From Comamonadaceae bacterium (GTDB taxonomy: Bacteria > Pseudomonadota > Gammaproteobacteria > Burkholderiales > Burkholderiaceae_C), in the NCBI GenBank assembly GCA_947452785.1, contig CANGDZ010000029.1:1-40716 (forward strand): a DNA stretch of 40,716 bases. The letters run 5' to 3'. Both the position numbers and the translations under genes were made by a program. Below, piece after piece: positions 32,864 through 40,708 of the stretch; within the stretch, counting starts at the first letter, position 1; the number at the start of each line of letters is the position of its first letter. The notes beneath the pieces were generated by a model that was given only the letters and a program-made list of their open reading frames with translations, had not been told where the DNA came from and searched no databases.

Positions 32864-32985
32864 ATTTCTTCACGAACGACGTGACTTCGATCAATAGATT
32901 GCGGTTGTCGAAAACGACCGTGCGCTCGCCCCCATGTTGGCCTATAGAGACTGCTGGATCACATGCGCGGCCTCTGGTGACTCCA
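32862..32985 (+). pseudogene. Decayed nucleotidyltransferase toxin after DUF6088
   Basis: In one frame the sequence reads EFLHERRDFDQ, a TAG stop, IAVVENDRALAPMLAYRDCWIT. I read this as the N-terminus of an AbiEii-type toxin of the FLHxRxDF...VEKDYWI kind. A stop codon interrupts it and the similarity ends near 32985, before any catalytic motif. The call rests on a short stretch and on its expected position after an AbiEi-like gene. Confidence 0.6.
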
Positions 32986-33015
32986 GGCATGCTATGAGCC
33001 AGAATGAAAATTCAC

Positions 33016-33044
33016 TTGAGTTTTTGCGTTTTTTACGCCAAAAT
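33016..33044 (+). promoter_or_regulatory. Promoter of rloA-rloB
   Basis: TTGAGT (33016-33021) and CAAAAT (33039-33044) are separated by 17 bp. The spacer holds TTGCGT and ACGCCAA around a T run, a near inverted repeat that could be an operator. GGAG (33063-33066) and the ATG at 33073 follow. Confidence 0.5.
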
Positions 33045-33072
33045 AGCTTTTATTTTTTTATTGGAGCAAAGA

Positions 33073-34344
33073 ATGCTGGTCGAATTTCGGGTTGCCAACT
33101 TCCGCTCAATCCGCGAGGAGCAGTGCCTGAGCTTCGCTGCATCGAACGATAAATCGCACGAAGACACCCACTGTCTGGAGACCGGTAGGCCAGGACTTTC
33201 TAGGCTCCTGCGATCGGCGGTGATCTATGGTGCCAATGCCAGCGGCAAGAGCAACATGATTTTTGCCTTGATGACGATGCAACAGCTCGTCCTCAACTCA
33301 ACGCGGTTGCTTGAGTCCCAATTCAGGGAGCAGTTCACACCCTTTCTGCTTGATAGCGATTCCCGCCAGGCACCAACCCAGTTCGAGATAACAGTTGTCA
33401 TCGGTGACCTGCGTTATCAGTACGGATTCAGTTTTGACGTCGATCGGATCCAAAGCGAATGGTTACTTGTATATGAGTCGAGTAAAGCCCAGCGATGGTT
33501 CGAATACCACTACAACCCAGAAACCCGTGAAAACGACTGGCAGCCGTTCTCGGTGCACTTCAAAGGCGAAAAGAAGGGGCAGCGAGAACTATGGAAGGCA
33601 AATACAAGTGCTCGTTCACTCTTTCTCACCCAGGCTTCGCAGTCCAACAGTCTTCAATTGCAGCCTCTCTTCAATTGGTTTGCCAATGACCTGATCGTTT
33701 TTCCTGCTCAAGCACCTTTTAACCTCATGCCCACGTTGCAGCGCTTGGATGAGCCACATTACAAAGAATGGGTTCTTCGCCTGATGAACGCTGCCGACAT
33801 TCACATCAGTGACATTCGGGTTGAAAAACGAAAAGGACCACAGATTGAATTCAGGCTGGAACCTGGCAAAAGCCCCGAATTTCAATCATTCGATGGCGAA
33901 ATGCCTGTCATTGAATTTGGACACAAAACCAGTGATGGGCAAGAACAGTGGTTTGATGCCCGGTTTGAGTCTTTTGGAACTCTACGACTGCTGGGTTACG
34001 CGGCACCGCTGCTCGATGCGCTTGAAAATGGGAAGCTCATCGTAGTTGACGAATTTGATACCAGCCTGCACCCACTTCTGACCCGCTACATCCTGCGAAT
34101 GTTGCACAGCCCATTGCTTTCGACGAAGGGTGCGCAGATGTGGATGACCACGCATGACACTTCTCTGCTAGATCCCCATCTTTTGCGGCGCGACCAGGTT
34201 TGGTTTGTCGAGAAAAAGAAGGACCAAAGCACAGAGCTATACGCGCTGATGGAATTCAGCCCACGGAAAAACGAAGCTATTGAGCGTGGCTACCTTCAGG
34301 GACGTTACGGCGCCATTCCATTCCTCAGCGACTTTCTTTTCTGA
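33073..34344 (+). CDS. rloA: AAA/ABC-type ATPase, RloA (AbiLi-like)
   Basis: A 423-aa ATPase of the Abi/OLD-like SMC group. MLVEFRVANFRSIREEQCLSF opens the family. Walker A is YGANASGKSN near residue 50, Walker B is KLIVVDEFDTSLHP, and the H-loop is MTTHDTSLLD. A linker region (about 130-260) lies between. Such ATPases paired with RloB are found in restriction and phage-defence clusters and match the AbiL pair. GGAG at 33063-33066 fixes the ATG at 33073 over the frame 23 codons longer. RloB follows after 9 bp. Confidence 0.9.
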   Translation: MLVEFRVANFRSIREEQCLSFAASNDKSHEDTHCLETGRPGLSRLLRSAVIYGANASGKSNMIFALMTMQQLVLNSTRLLESQFREQFTPFLLDSDSRQAPTQFEITVVIGDLRYQYGFSFDVDRIQSEWLLVYESSKAQRWFEYHYNPETRENDWQPFSVHFKGEKKGQRELWKANTSARSLFLTQASQSNSLQLQPLFNWFANDLIVFPAQAPFNLMPTLQRLDEPHYKEWVLRLMNAADIHISDIRVEKRKGPQIEFRLEPGKSPEFQSFDGEMPVIEFGHKTSDGQEQWFDARFESFGTLRLLGYAAPLLDALENGKLIVVDEFDTSLHPLLTRYILRMLHSPLLSTKGAQMWMTTHDTSLLDPHLLRRDQVWFVEKKKDQSTELYALMEFSPRKNEAIERGYLQGRYGAIPFLSDFLF

Positions 34345-34353
34345 GAGGCCGGT

Positions 34354-35025
34354 ATGCAGGAAAAAAATGCAAAACGCGGACGGCTAGCAAAGGAACGCGC
34401 AAAGGCAGAACGCAAGAAAGCCGGACGCCGCGAAACTGGTTCTGCCTTGTTGGTTTGCGAGGGAGAATGCACCGAACCCTATTATTTAAGGGGACTACTT
34501 CATCACTTTGGTATCAATAGCGCAAGCGTGGAGGTATTGCCCGGTCAATCAAACAGCAATGCAGTAGCCGTGGTCAACAGAGCTCGCGAACGCTTTGAAC
34601 AAGTTCCACGTGATCGTGTTTTTGTTCTGATCGATGCAGAGCAAGCCGATCTGGATCAGGCACTCAAAATATGCGAAACTCCATTGCAGCGAGGCAACCA
34701 GAAAAAGGCAATACCCGAGATTCGTATTGAGCCCATCATCAACACGCCCTGTTTCGAGGTGTGGCTGTTACTACATTTTCGCTACTGCGATCAACCGTTC
34801 AGAGTCTTCACTGACGTTCTGCCAGAACTGCGAGTTCACCTACCGGAATACTCCAAGGCGGATCGGGACATTTTTTCGAGAGTCGGCGGAGGAGAAGGTC
34901 TGCAGCGTGCACTGCTACACATCCCTCGACTTCGGACAGCTTCGGAAAATACCGGAGCCCGAAGTCCTGCTTCTGATATGGACGTTCTGGTTGAGGCTTT
35001 ACGAACCATCGCACCACAGAAATAG
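34354..35025 (+). CDS. rloB: RloB-family protein (Toprim-like effector)
   Basis: A 223-aa protein with a Lys/Arg-rich N-terminus, then LLVCEGECTEPYYL (the conserved Glu motif), VLIDAEQAD and PCFEVWLLLHF, all hallmarks of RloB. The arrangement resembles a Toprim-like nuclease fold, and RloB is taken as the effector of the RloA ATPase. In this pair both genes are intact and well spaced, in contrast to the broken toxin genes around them. GAGAGG precedes the ATG. Confidence 0.9.
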   Translation: MQEKNAKRGRLAKERAKAERKKAGRRETGSALLVCEGECTEPYYLRGLLHHFGINSASVEVLPGQSNSNAVAVVNRARERFEQVPRDRVFVLIDAEQADLDQALKICETPLQRGNQKKAIPEIRIEPIINTPCFEVWLLLHFRYCDQPFRVFTDVLPELRVHLPEYSKADRDIFSRVGGGEGLQRALLHIPRLRTASENTGARSPASDMDVLVEALRTIAPQK

Positions 35026-35084
35026 ATAGTTGCATTTGCAAGCGCTTGGGAATGTGCGACGGTTTCTGTGCATGTCATTGAAGT

Positions 35085-35522
35085 TGAAGTTGCCCCTTTA
35101 GTCCGGACAGATTATTGTTCTGTCAAAGGAGTTAAAGATGAGTCAAAGACGAGGGGCTTACGCGCCCGAATTTCGCCAACAAAATGGTTGAGTTGGTTCG
35201 CGTTGGACGCAAGACGAGCGAATTGGCACAGGAGTTTGGATGTCACGAAACCAGCATCAGCACCTGGGTTCGTCAGGCCAAAGCTGATGAGATGGGCGGC
35301 GCCAGGCTCGATACGCCGCTCACAACGGCTGAGCGCCAAGAGTTGGCTCAGTTGCTAAGGCAGTTGCGCCAAGTTACTCAGGAGCGCGACATCTTGGCAA
35401 AGGCTACGGCCTGGTTTGCCAACAAGGACAGCGCCATAGACAAGACATCTATGCGCTGATCCAGGCGAATCAGGCCGACCTTCCTATCCAAGCCATGTGC
35501 AATCACTTGCGTGTGTCCACCA
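35085..35522 (+). mobile_element. IS3-family insertion sequence remnant
   Basis: A left end resembling IS3-family tips (TGAAGTTGCCCC near 35085) is followed by AAGGAG and an ATG at 35138. orfA reads MSQRRGAYAPEFRQQ, loses one base in the A run near 35180, and continues as MVELVRVGRKTSELAQEFGCHETSISTW with a leucine-zipper tail to 35459. The first 30 codons of orfB (DIYALIQANQADLP ... RVSTS) overlap it, then similarity stops at about 35522. The DDE domain and right end are absent, so it cannot transpose. Confidence 0.85.
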
Positions 35523-35572
35523 GTCCGCAAGAACCCGCAGGAACCCGCGCAAACACGCGCTAGTAGGCAAAA

Positions 35573-35600
35573 AAAAGCCAACAGATTAAGGTTGGCTTTT
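35573..35600. terminator. Bidirectional hairpin beside the 24-bp repeat
   Basis: AAAAGCCAAC (35573-35582) and GTTGGCTTTT (35591-35600) form a 10-bp stem with an 8-nt loop, with an A run before it. It could terminate transcription on either strand. The right arm is part of the 24-bp repeat at 35590. The stretch 35523-35684 has no other supported feature. Confidence 0.55.
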
Positions 35601-35613
35601 AAGGTATTGGTGG
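35590..35613 (+). repeat. 24-bp perfect direct repeat, left copy
   Basis: The unit starts GGTTGGCTTTTAAGG and ends TATTGGTGG. It recurs without mismatch at 40318-40341, 4,728 bp away and in the same orientation. Direct copies of this kind can mark the ends of an inserted or recombined segment. Confidence 0.85.
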
Positions 35614-35684
35614 TGGTGGGGTGCAACCACGAAGCAAACAGCCTCAGAGTAGCCCCTGCGGGTCCCGTCTAGCTTCTGCCAACA

Positions 35685-35780
35685 ATCCCCAATTCGTTCG
35701 TTGTTCCCTAATGAGAACGGCCAGTTCAATGCGGTCAATTTTACAAATTTGCGGATGGCGGTTCAAACCCGTGAATCACC
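35685..35780 (+). repeat. Imperfect direct repeat, copy B
   Basis: The 96-bp partner of copy A (32054-32150), beginning ATCCCCAATTCGT and ending AATCACC. It stops 20 bp before the stop codon of the frameshifted minus-strand toxin. The internal 8-bp inverted repeat of copy A is degraded here. Confidence 0.75.
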
Positions 35781-35799
35781 TCCGTTTTCGACTGAGCCG

Positions 35800-36832
35800 C
35801 TATTGCCCGTCTCGAGCCGTGTCATTAACTTCATCTTGTATGGCCCGGCACTTCTCCATAATTTCATCAAACGATGGCTGATGAAGCGCCAGCAAGCCGT
35901 CCTCCAGCATCGCGGCGTAGTCGCTTTCCAGTGCGGCCAATGCTGCACCGGTGGGCACCAGCTGAAGTCCGCCGGTCACGGCTTTAAGGTAGTCGACCTT
36001 GAATCCACTGGCATCTTTCTCGGCGAAGAGGACCGACTTGTGTTCGGCCACCGCTCTGGCCAACTGGTGATCGTCTGCGGCCTGCGCAGCATGATCTGTT
36101 TTAGCCATAGCGGCCAAGTCGTACCAATGACGAGAATATCGCTCACCACGCAAGCGACCCTGCAAACTATAGACGTGTGCAGCCGTTGCCTTTTCCCAGA
36201 AGGTGCGCTCGGCAGCCATGACCAGAGGTGCCGCAACTGGGAATTTGACGCCCTCAATGACTTGGGCGATGTCGCAATGAACCATATGTCTGCTGTTCGG
36301 CTCGCCAGTGGCGCGGGCACCGAACTCCAACTGTATTGATGCCTCAGCATAGCCAGTGCCGGTTTTCACAGCACGATAGTCAATGATCAGTTTTTCGCGG
36401 TCCTTGCCATCAACTCGGAACTCGGCTTGCGCACTGCTGCTGATCAATGCATCTTCAAGAACCGGCTTGACCGAGCCTGCGATCCATTCCGGCAATCGTG
36501 CCCGAACGGCGCTTGTGATTTTCTTTTCCTGACTTGCCGAAACAGGAATCGGATTGCCGCCCTGCAACAAGTCTGGGACCAACATCCCGGATGTCGTAGG
36601 TCAGATCAATGTCTTCAGAAAACCGATCAATGATTTTGTAAACCTTGGAGAGCGATGTGCCGCCTTTAAAGGTCAATTTTTCGGCCAACTGTGAACCGTA
36701 GATGGCCGACAAGGCCCAGACTACCCAGATATCTTTTTCCAACAAATGTGCGGGTCGCCCAGTTCGGCCTGCCGCCACTTCAAGGGCTTCGGCCTGATCT
36801 GCGCGGCCGAGTGAGAACCATGACTCAGACAA
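35800..36832 (-). pseudogene. abiEii: Frameshifted AbiEii-type nucleotidyltransferase toxin (third)
   Basis: The N-terminal part (36832 to about 36587) reads LEKDIWVVWALSAIYG, LTFKGGTSLSKVYKIIDRFSEDIDLTYDIR with the catalytic motif. The rest continues in another frame as PDLLQGGNPIPVSASQEKK to SRHWYDLAAMA and the stop at 35800. A single extra G (C run 36586-36588 on the plus strand) explains the shift just after the DIDL motif. Without correction the toxin is about 80 residues and inactive. The start is probably TTG at 36832, overlapping the antitoxin stop. Confidence 0.85.
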
Positions 36833-37418
36833 AGGCCACCTCACTGACGGCACGTGCCATCCAACTTGGCATCGCAGCGCGAGCGGCGCGCATGGCCTCC
36901 CATTCGGCCGTGGACAACTTGGACTGCAGGATTTTGAGTGCCGAAGGGGCCTGCTCTGCCCCCAACCACGCCAAAGCACGAATGGCCATGCCCGCAGGGC
37001 GTTTGCCCATGAGCAACTGCCAAGGCGTGCCATGCTTGAACTCGACGTCCTGGTGGCCCAGGCGCAACTTGCGCGAAGGACCCGAGGTCAGAAAAACCTC
37101 CCGCACCGGCACCTGCGTCGTCAACCCGAGGGCATTCGCTTCAGCAGCGCCGCTGGGCACCACCATCTCACCACTGGCCGCCTCAATCGCCTCCACCACA
37201 GTTTGCGTGGACGGGGGACGCGCCCCAAACCGACCCTGCACCGGCAAGGCGTAGAAGCCACGGCCTACGCGCAAAATTTTTTCCTCACGCGTCAGGCGTG
37301 TCAGGGCCTGATCTACAGCGGCTCGCGAAGCTAGATGCAAAAACTCCTTAGGCGAAAGTAGACCGCCTTCAGGCAAGGCCTGAGCAGCAGCAAGGATGGA
37401 TTGGACAAGTTGGCTCAT
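36825..37418 (-). CDS. abiEi: AbiEi-family type IV antitoxin (third)
   Basis: A 197-aa protein with an N-terminal winged helix (LLSPKEFLHLASRAAVDQALTRLTREEKILRVGRGFYALP) and a C-terminal domain that includes VVPSGAAEANALGL, FLTSGPSRKLRLG and FKHGTPWQLL, as in AbiEi-like DUF6088-type antitoxins. It is complete, with its promoter and operator just upstream. Its toxin partner, overlapping at 36825-36832, is frameshifted. Confidence 0.88.
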   Translation of the reverse strand: MSQLVQSILAAAQALPEGGLLSPKEFLHLASRAAVDQALTRLTREEKILRVGRGFYALPVQGRFGARPPSTQTVVEAIEAASGEMVVPSGAAEANALGLTTQVPVREVFLTSGPSRKLRLGHQDVEFKHGTPWQLLMGKRPAGMAIRALAWLGAEQAPSALKILQSKLSTAEWEAMRAARAAMPSWMARAVSEVAFV

Positions 37419-37432
37419 ATGCAGGCTCTGTT

Positions 37433-37468
37433 TGTCAGAATTCTAAATTAGTTTCTGACATTTTGCAA
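37433..37468 (-). promoter_or_regulatory. Promoter and operator of the third AbiEi gene
   Basis: On the minus strand TTGCAA (37463-37468), a 17-bp spacer and TAGAAT (37440-37445) form a promoter. The inverted repeat TGTCAGAA (37433-37440) and TTCTGACA (37453-37460) straddles the -10, as expected for autorepression. The gene begins at 37418. Confidence 0.65.
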
Positions 37469-37594
37469 ATTGATGTCCAATGTGCGCGTAGGTCCAATAC
37501 GAGCGAAGCCGAGAAAGCTCGAAGCCCCTCAAGACTTGACTTACGACCAGAAGCACGCGTTCATTGGTTTTTACTCAAAACGGAGAAAACCACC

Positions 37595-37858
37595 ATGCAA
37601 GTCATTCACTTGGGTCAAAAAGAGCTGGCTGAACGCTGGCGAATGAGTGAGGCGACATTGGAGCGCTGGCGCAGCGACCGCATTGGCCCTGTATTTCTAA
37701 AAATTCGGGGCCGTGTGCTCTATCGGCATGTCGATATCGAGGCGTTTGAAGTAGCAAGCCTGAAAGGCACCTTTGTTGAGCATTGCAACCCAGAGCCGCT
37801 GGCGTCGAGCAGTCCGAAATTAGCGTTAGCCCGCATCAATGGGCAATCGCTCCTCTAG
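37595..37858 (+). CDS. Small HTH (AlpA/excisionase-like) DNA-binding protein
   Basis: An 87-aa protein with a MerR/excisionase-type helix-turn-helix: KELAERWRMSEATLERWRSDRIGPVFLKIRGRVLYRHVDIEAFE (about residues 9-53), followed by an unstructured tail. It resembles AlpA-like regulators and excisionases carried by integrative elements, but no integrase is in the window. GGAGA at 37582-37586 fixes the start at 37595 over a reading 44 codons longer. It is divergent from the third AbiEi gene. Confidence 0.75.
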   Translation: MQVIHLGQKELAERWRMSEATLERWRSDRIGPVFLKIRGRVLYRHVDIEAFEVASLKGTFVEHCNPEPLASSSPKLALARINGQSLL

Positions 37859-37953
37859 GCGGTAGCGCCCAGTAAGTTTGGAGCGGCGTGCCTCCATCGA
37901 AGCCGCAAACCTTTCAATTTTCAATCGGCGGTGAAACCAAAATTAAATTCACA

Positions 37954-37973
37954 AATCATACGATCGTATGATT
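37954..37973. promoter_or_regulatory. 20-bp perfect palindrome upstream of the XRE gene
   Basis: AATCATACGATCGTATGATT is exactly self-complementary. It lies 31 bp upstream of the XRE start codon (38005), and TATGAT within it (37967-37972) could serve as a -10. This is the likely operator of the XRE protein. Confidence 0.75.
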
Positions 37974-38004
37974 AATTTCCATTCAATGGCTTTATCCTTC
38001 GGGC

Positions 38005-38307
38005 ATGGACTCTTTTTTACCATCTGCCCTGCGTCGCCAGCGCAATCAGCGTCACCTCACGCTGGACGATGTTTCGGCCATGACCAGCATGTCGCCTCAG
38101 CATTTGTCTGAAATCGAGAGTGGCAAGCGCGATCCGCGTTTATCGTCCATCGAGCGAATGGCCGATGCTTTGGGGTTGGCGCTGTTGCTGGTGCCCGAGC
38201 ACATGGCGCCTGACATCCGCCGCTATATCGCAACCAATGGTCGGGTGTTTGTGGCCCCCACTCATTCCACCGCACTCAACTCACCTAGCCAGGACTCTGC
38301 CCCATGA
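38005..38307 (+). CDS. XRE-family (HipB-like) transcriptional regulator
   Basis: A 100-aa protein with a Cro/CI-type HTH at about residues 8-62 (LRRQRNQRHLTLDDVSAMTSMSPQHLSEIESGKRDPRLSSIERMADALG) and a short Pro/Ser tail. The pattern is HipB-like. The next gene begins inside its stop (ATGA at 38304-38307), an arrangement normal for hipBA, but the partner is a TPR protein rather than HipA. The 20-bp palindrome upstream is its probable binding site. Confidence 0.88.
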   Translation: MDSFLPSALRRQRNQRHLTLDDVSAMTSMSPQHLSEIESGKRDPRLSSIERMADALGLALLLVPEHMAPDIRRYIATNGRVFVAPTHSTALNSPSQDSAP

Positions 38308-39350
38308 GCACACCATTGACTTTCACCATCAGCGAAGGCTTTGAGGACGACAGCGACTCCCTCGTTCAATACGGCACGTTTTCTCGAGATTGGGAGGATG
38401 AAAAAGAGCTCGACAACTTAATGGACCGGGTGGACTCTGGCTCCATCAGCCCCAAGCAAGCGATCTTGCACGCTCAAAAGCTTCTCGCACAATCTCCAGA
38501 AAACCTCGAACTCCAAAACTACTTAGGCAACCGCATGTGGGCCTTGGAGATGCGCGACGAGGCTGCCGAGGTTTGGGCCAAGGGTTTCAAACAGGCCTCG
38601 CGCCTGATTCCCAAAGGCTTTAAAGGTTTGATCCCTTGGCTAGAAACCGACAACCGGTCGTTTTTGCGGCTGTGCCATGGCCACTTGCTGGGGCTCATGC
38701 ACCAGCTTGACGGCAAAGCAGCGCACGTGCTGGCCAAGAAAATGCTGGCTTGGAACCCCAATGACAACACAGGCGTTCGCATGCTCATGGGCGACATCAG
38801 CCTCATGCAGGGCGATAGCAAAGCCGCTATTAAAAGCTTTTTAAAAGAAGCCGAATCTTCACCAGCGCACTGGTATCAGGCTGGGCAAATTGCGTTCAGG
38901 GATGGAAATTACGTCTCTGCCTGCACCTACATACGGCGCGGGATCGCGGCCAACCCCTACATTGCGGAGGGGCTCACAGGCAGAACGGTTTTGAATGAGC
39001 ATCTGTACTGGCATGGCAGCACCAGATACGGCCCAGAGTGGGCGGTGGACTATTTGAATGCAACCCCAAACAAGGGCGCTTGCGAATGGACGCCAGAAGA
39101 AGTCGACTTCGTTGACTGGGTGTTCAACTCAGCCGAAGTGCTGAAAGAGCGCGCCAAAATCGCTGCTTTACGCGAAGGGCTGACTTACGAACGGGCCCCT
39201 GAACAAAGACAGCTGTATGCCCACAAAAGCAGCTTATTTTTGGGCACTGTCTCTGACACACTTTCGAAAAAGCTGGCCCGCAAAATCTACAACCGATATG
39301 GGGTACAGATTTGGCCTTGGGACCGAGCGGGGTTTCAGCGCAGTATCTAG
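38304..39350 (+). CDS. TPR-repeat protein coupled to the XRE regulator
   Basis: A 348-aa cytoplasmic protein. After an acidic N-terminus (about 1-45), helical repeats occupy about residues 50-235, with TPR-like units such as ELQNYLGNRMWALEMRDEAAEVW, DNTGVRMLMGDISLMQGDSKAA and WYQAGQIAFRDGNYVSACTYIRRGIAANP. The C-terminal 110 residues are aromatic and charged and end RYGVQIWPWDRAGFQRSI. I do not recognise a catalytic motif. It resembles ST7-like TPR proteins in general style. The overlap with an XRE gene suggests a toxin-antitoxin-like or regulator-target pair of unknown kind. Confidence 0.7.
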   Translation: MSTPLTFTISEGFEDDSDSLVQYGTFSRDWEDEKELDNLMDRVDSGSISPKQAILHAQKLLAQSPENLELQNYLGNRMWALEMRDEAAEVWAKGFKQASRLIPKGFKGLIPWLETDNRSFLRLCHGHLLGLMHQLDGKAAHVLAKKMLAWNPNDNTGVRMLMGDISLMQGDSKAAIKSFLKEAESSPAHWYQAGQIAFRDGNYVSACTYIRRGIAANPYIAEGLTGRTVLNEHLYWHGSTRYGPEWAVDYLNATPNKGACEWTPEEVDFVDWVFNSAEVLKERAKIAALREGLTYERAPEQRQLYAHKSSLFLGTVSDTLSKKLARKIYNRYGVQIWPWDRAGFQRSI

Positions 39351-39365
39351 GCTGTCATTTTCACG

Positions 39366-40306
39366 TCATGCATAGAAACTAAAATAGAACTCAAAACTAT
39401 AGCGAAATGGGCTTTCTATGAGCAACTGGTAGCCCTTGGCCACCACCAGGTTGAGCAGGTCTGAGCCGTAGTTCTGCTCCGCGTCTTTGTACTGGGTCTG
39501 CACCTGGCTCATTTCTTTTTCAAGCTTGACGATCTGCTCCATAGGCGAGGTCTTTTTGTCGTGCTCCGTGGGTTTGACGTCTGTGCGCTGCTCTGGCGGC
39601 GTGGCTTTGAGCAGGGCTTCGGCGTGCGCCACGGTGATGGTGTTGCTGGTCACCATCAGTTCCACCGCCTCCACCTGCCGGGCTGACTTCATGTTGCGCA
39701 GTATGCGAGTGACGTCGGGGGTGAACTGCTTGTCTTGCAGCAGGTCGATGGCTTCGGGGCAGATGCCTTCGAGCAGGTTGATGCGACGGTTGATGGAGCT
39801 GAGGTTGACGTTGAAGGCCCGGGCCAAGCGCTCGCGGCTGACGCCACGGTCTATGGCGCGGCGCAGCATGTAGTGCTCTTGCACCGTTGAAAGTCTATTG
39901 ATTCGGTGGTTGTAGGAGAAGTTTCGTCGTCTTTGGCCATCAGGCAGGGGGCGGTTTCCATCCCCAATTCCTTGAGGGCCAACACGCGCAAGTGGCCGTC
40001 CAGCAGCAAGAACTCTGACTTTTTAGGATCGGGTTGGATGACGGACAGGGGTTCAATCAGGCCGATTTCGTGAATTGATGAGACCACCTGTTTGTATTTA
40101 CGGGTGCTCATGGTGCCGTCTATGATTTTTTTGCTGGGCAGCAAATGGTCTAGCGGCACTTGGTAGGTCTCTAGGTCAAAGCCCAGCAGGGTGTTCAGGG
40201 GCCGAATGGGCAGATCTGGGCCGCGTCCTTCCAAGTGTTCCGCAGGCTGATAAATGCCGGGGTACATCTCGGCGATTTTGGGTTGGGCGTTGCTGTTGGG
40301 GTTCAT
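39366..40306 (-). pseudogene. Frameshifted and 3'-altered RepB/ParB-family gene
   Basis: The N-terminal part (from 40306) has the ParB nuclease-like fold: VPLDHLLPSKK, SIHEIGLIEPLSV, FLLLDGHLRVLALKELG. One missing base near 39920 breaks the frame; beyond it RINRLSTVQEHYMLRRAIDRGVSRERLARAFNVNLSSINRR is the HTH, then the RepB C-terminal helical domain to NLVVAKGYQ. The last 17 residues do not match the family, so the end also looks replaced. No SD precedes the ATG at 40306; the 24-bp repeat lies 12 bp upstream. It resembles RepB plasmid-partition proteins used by accessory elements. Confidence 0.8.
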
Positions 40307-40317
40307 GCTGGGGTTAG

Positions 40318-40341
40318 GGTTGGCTTTTAAGGTATTGGTGG
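40318..40341 (+). repeat. 24-bp perfect direct repeat, right copy
   Basis: Identical to 35590-35613. It sits immediately upstream of the RepB-like start codon, where a promoter and RBS would be expected, suggesting that recombination here replaced the native 5' region. Confidence 0.85.
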
Positions 40342-40414
40342 CAAGCAGGAATATGAATGCCAACGTCAAGCCCGGCGAAAAACAGTGAATCTGATGAAAC
40401 GTTCGTCCAAAAAA

Positions 40415-40708
40415 TCAAGCAACAGCCCGAGCGGAACGGGTACGGCCAGTTCGACTCGAACCAAGGTCGCTTGAGGATTTTTCAACGCCAAGATGATCTA
40501 TGACCACGGGCGGGCGATTGGGAAATTGAGCTACCAACTCTAGCTTGCCGCCCATGCTTTCCACATAGTGACGCAGCGTGGAGAGCAGCATGTCGCTGCG
40601 CTTTTCCAAGCGCGAAATCGTGTCTTGCCCCACCCCATGTGATACGGCTAATCTTTCTTGGGTTTGCTCTGCTGCCTTGCGGAGGTCTTTGAGGGTGGCC
40701 AATTCCAT
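40415..40708 (-). CDS. XRE-family antitoxin-like regulator
   Basis: A 97-aa protein with an N-terminal HTH (ATLKDLRKAAEQTQERLAVSHGVGQDTISRLEKRSDML) and the conserved LSTLRHYVESMGGKLELVAQFPNRPPVVI strand region. This is the form of HigA-like antitoxins that follow a RelE/HigB-type toxin. The toxin gene would lie just right of the window, upstream on the minus strand. The ATG at 40708 fits the family, but the window ends 8 bases later so an earlier start cannot be excluded. Confidence 0.8.
   Translation of the reverse strand: MELATLKDLRKAAEQTQERLAVSHGVGQDTISRLEKRSDMLLSTLRHYVESMGGKLELVAQFPNRPPVVIDHLGVEKSSSDLGSSRTGRTRSARAVA

Noticed and set aside
32054-35780. Integron attC sites flanking TA/defence cassettes
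   Set aside because: The GTTRRRY and RYYYAAC boxes expected of attC are missing from both repeat copies, and no integron integrase is present.
39366-40306. Evidence of a resident plasmid origin
   Set aside because: Only a broken RepB/ParB-like gene is seen, without parA, iterons or a replication initiator; such genes occur on chromosomes too.
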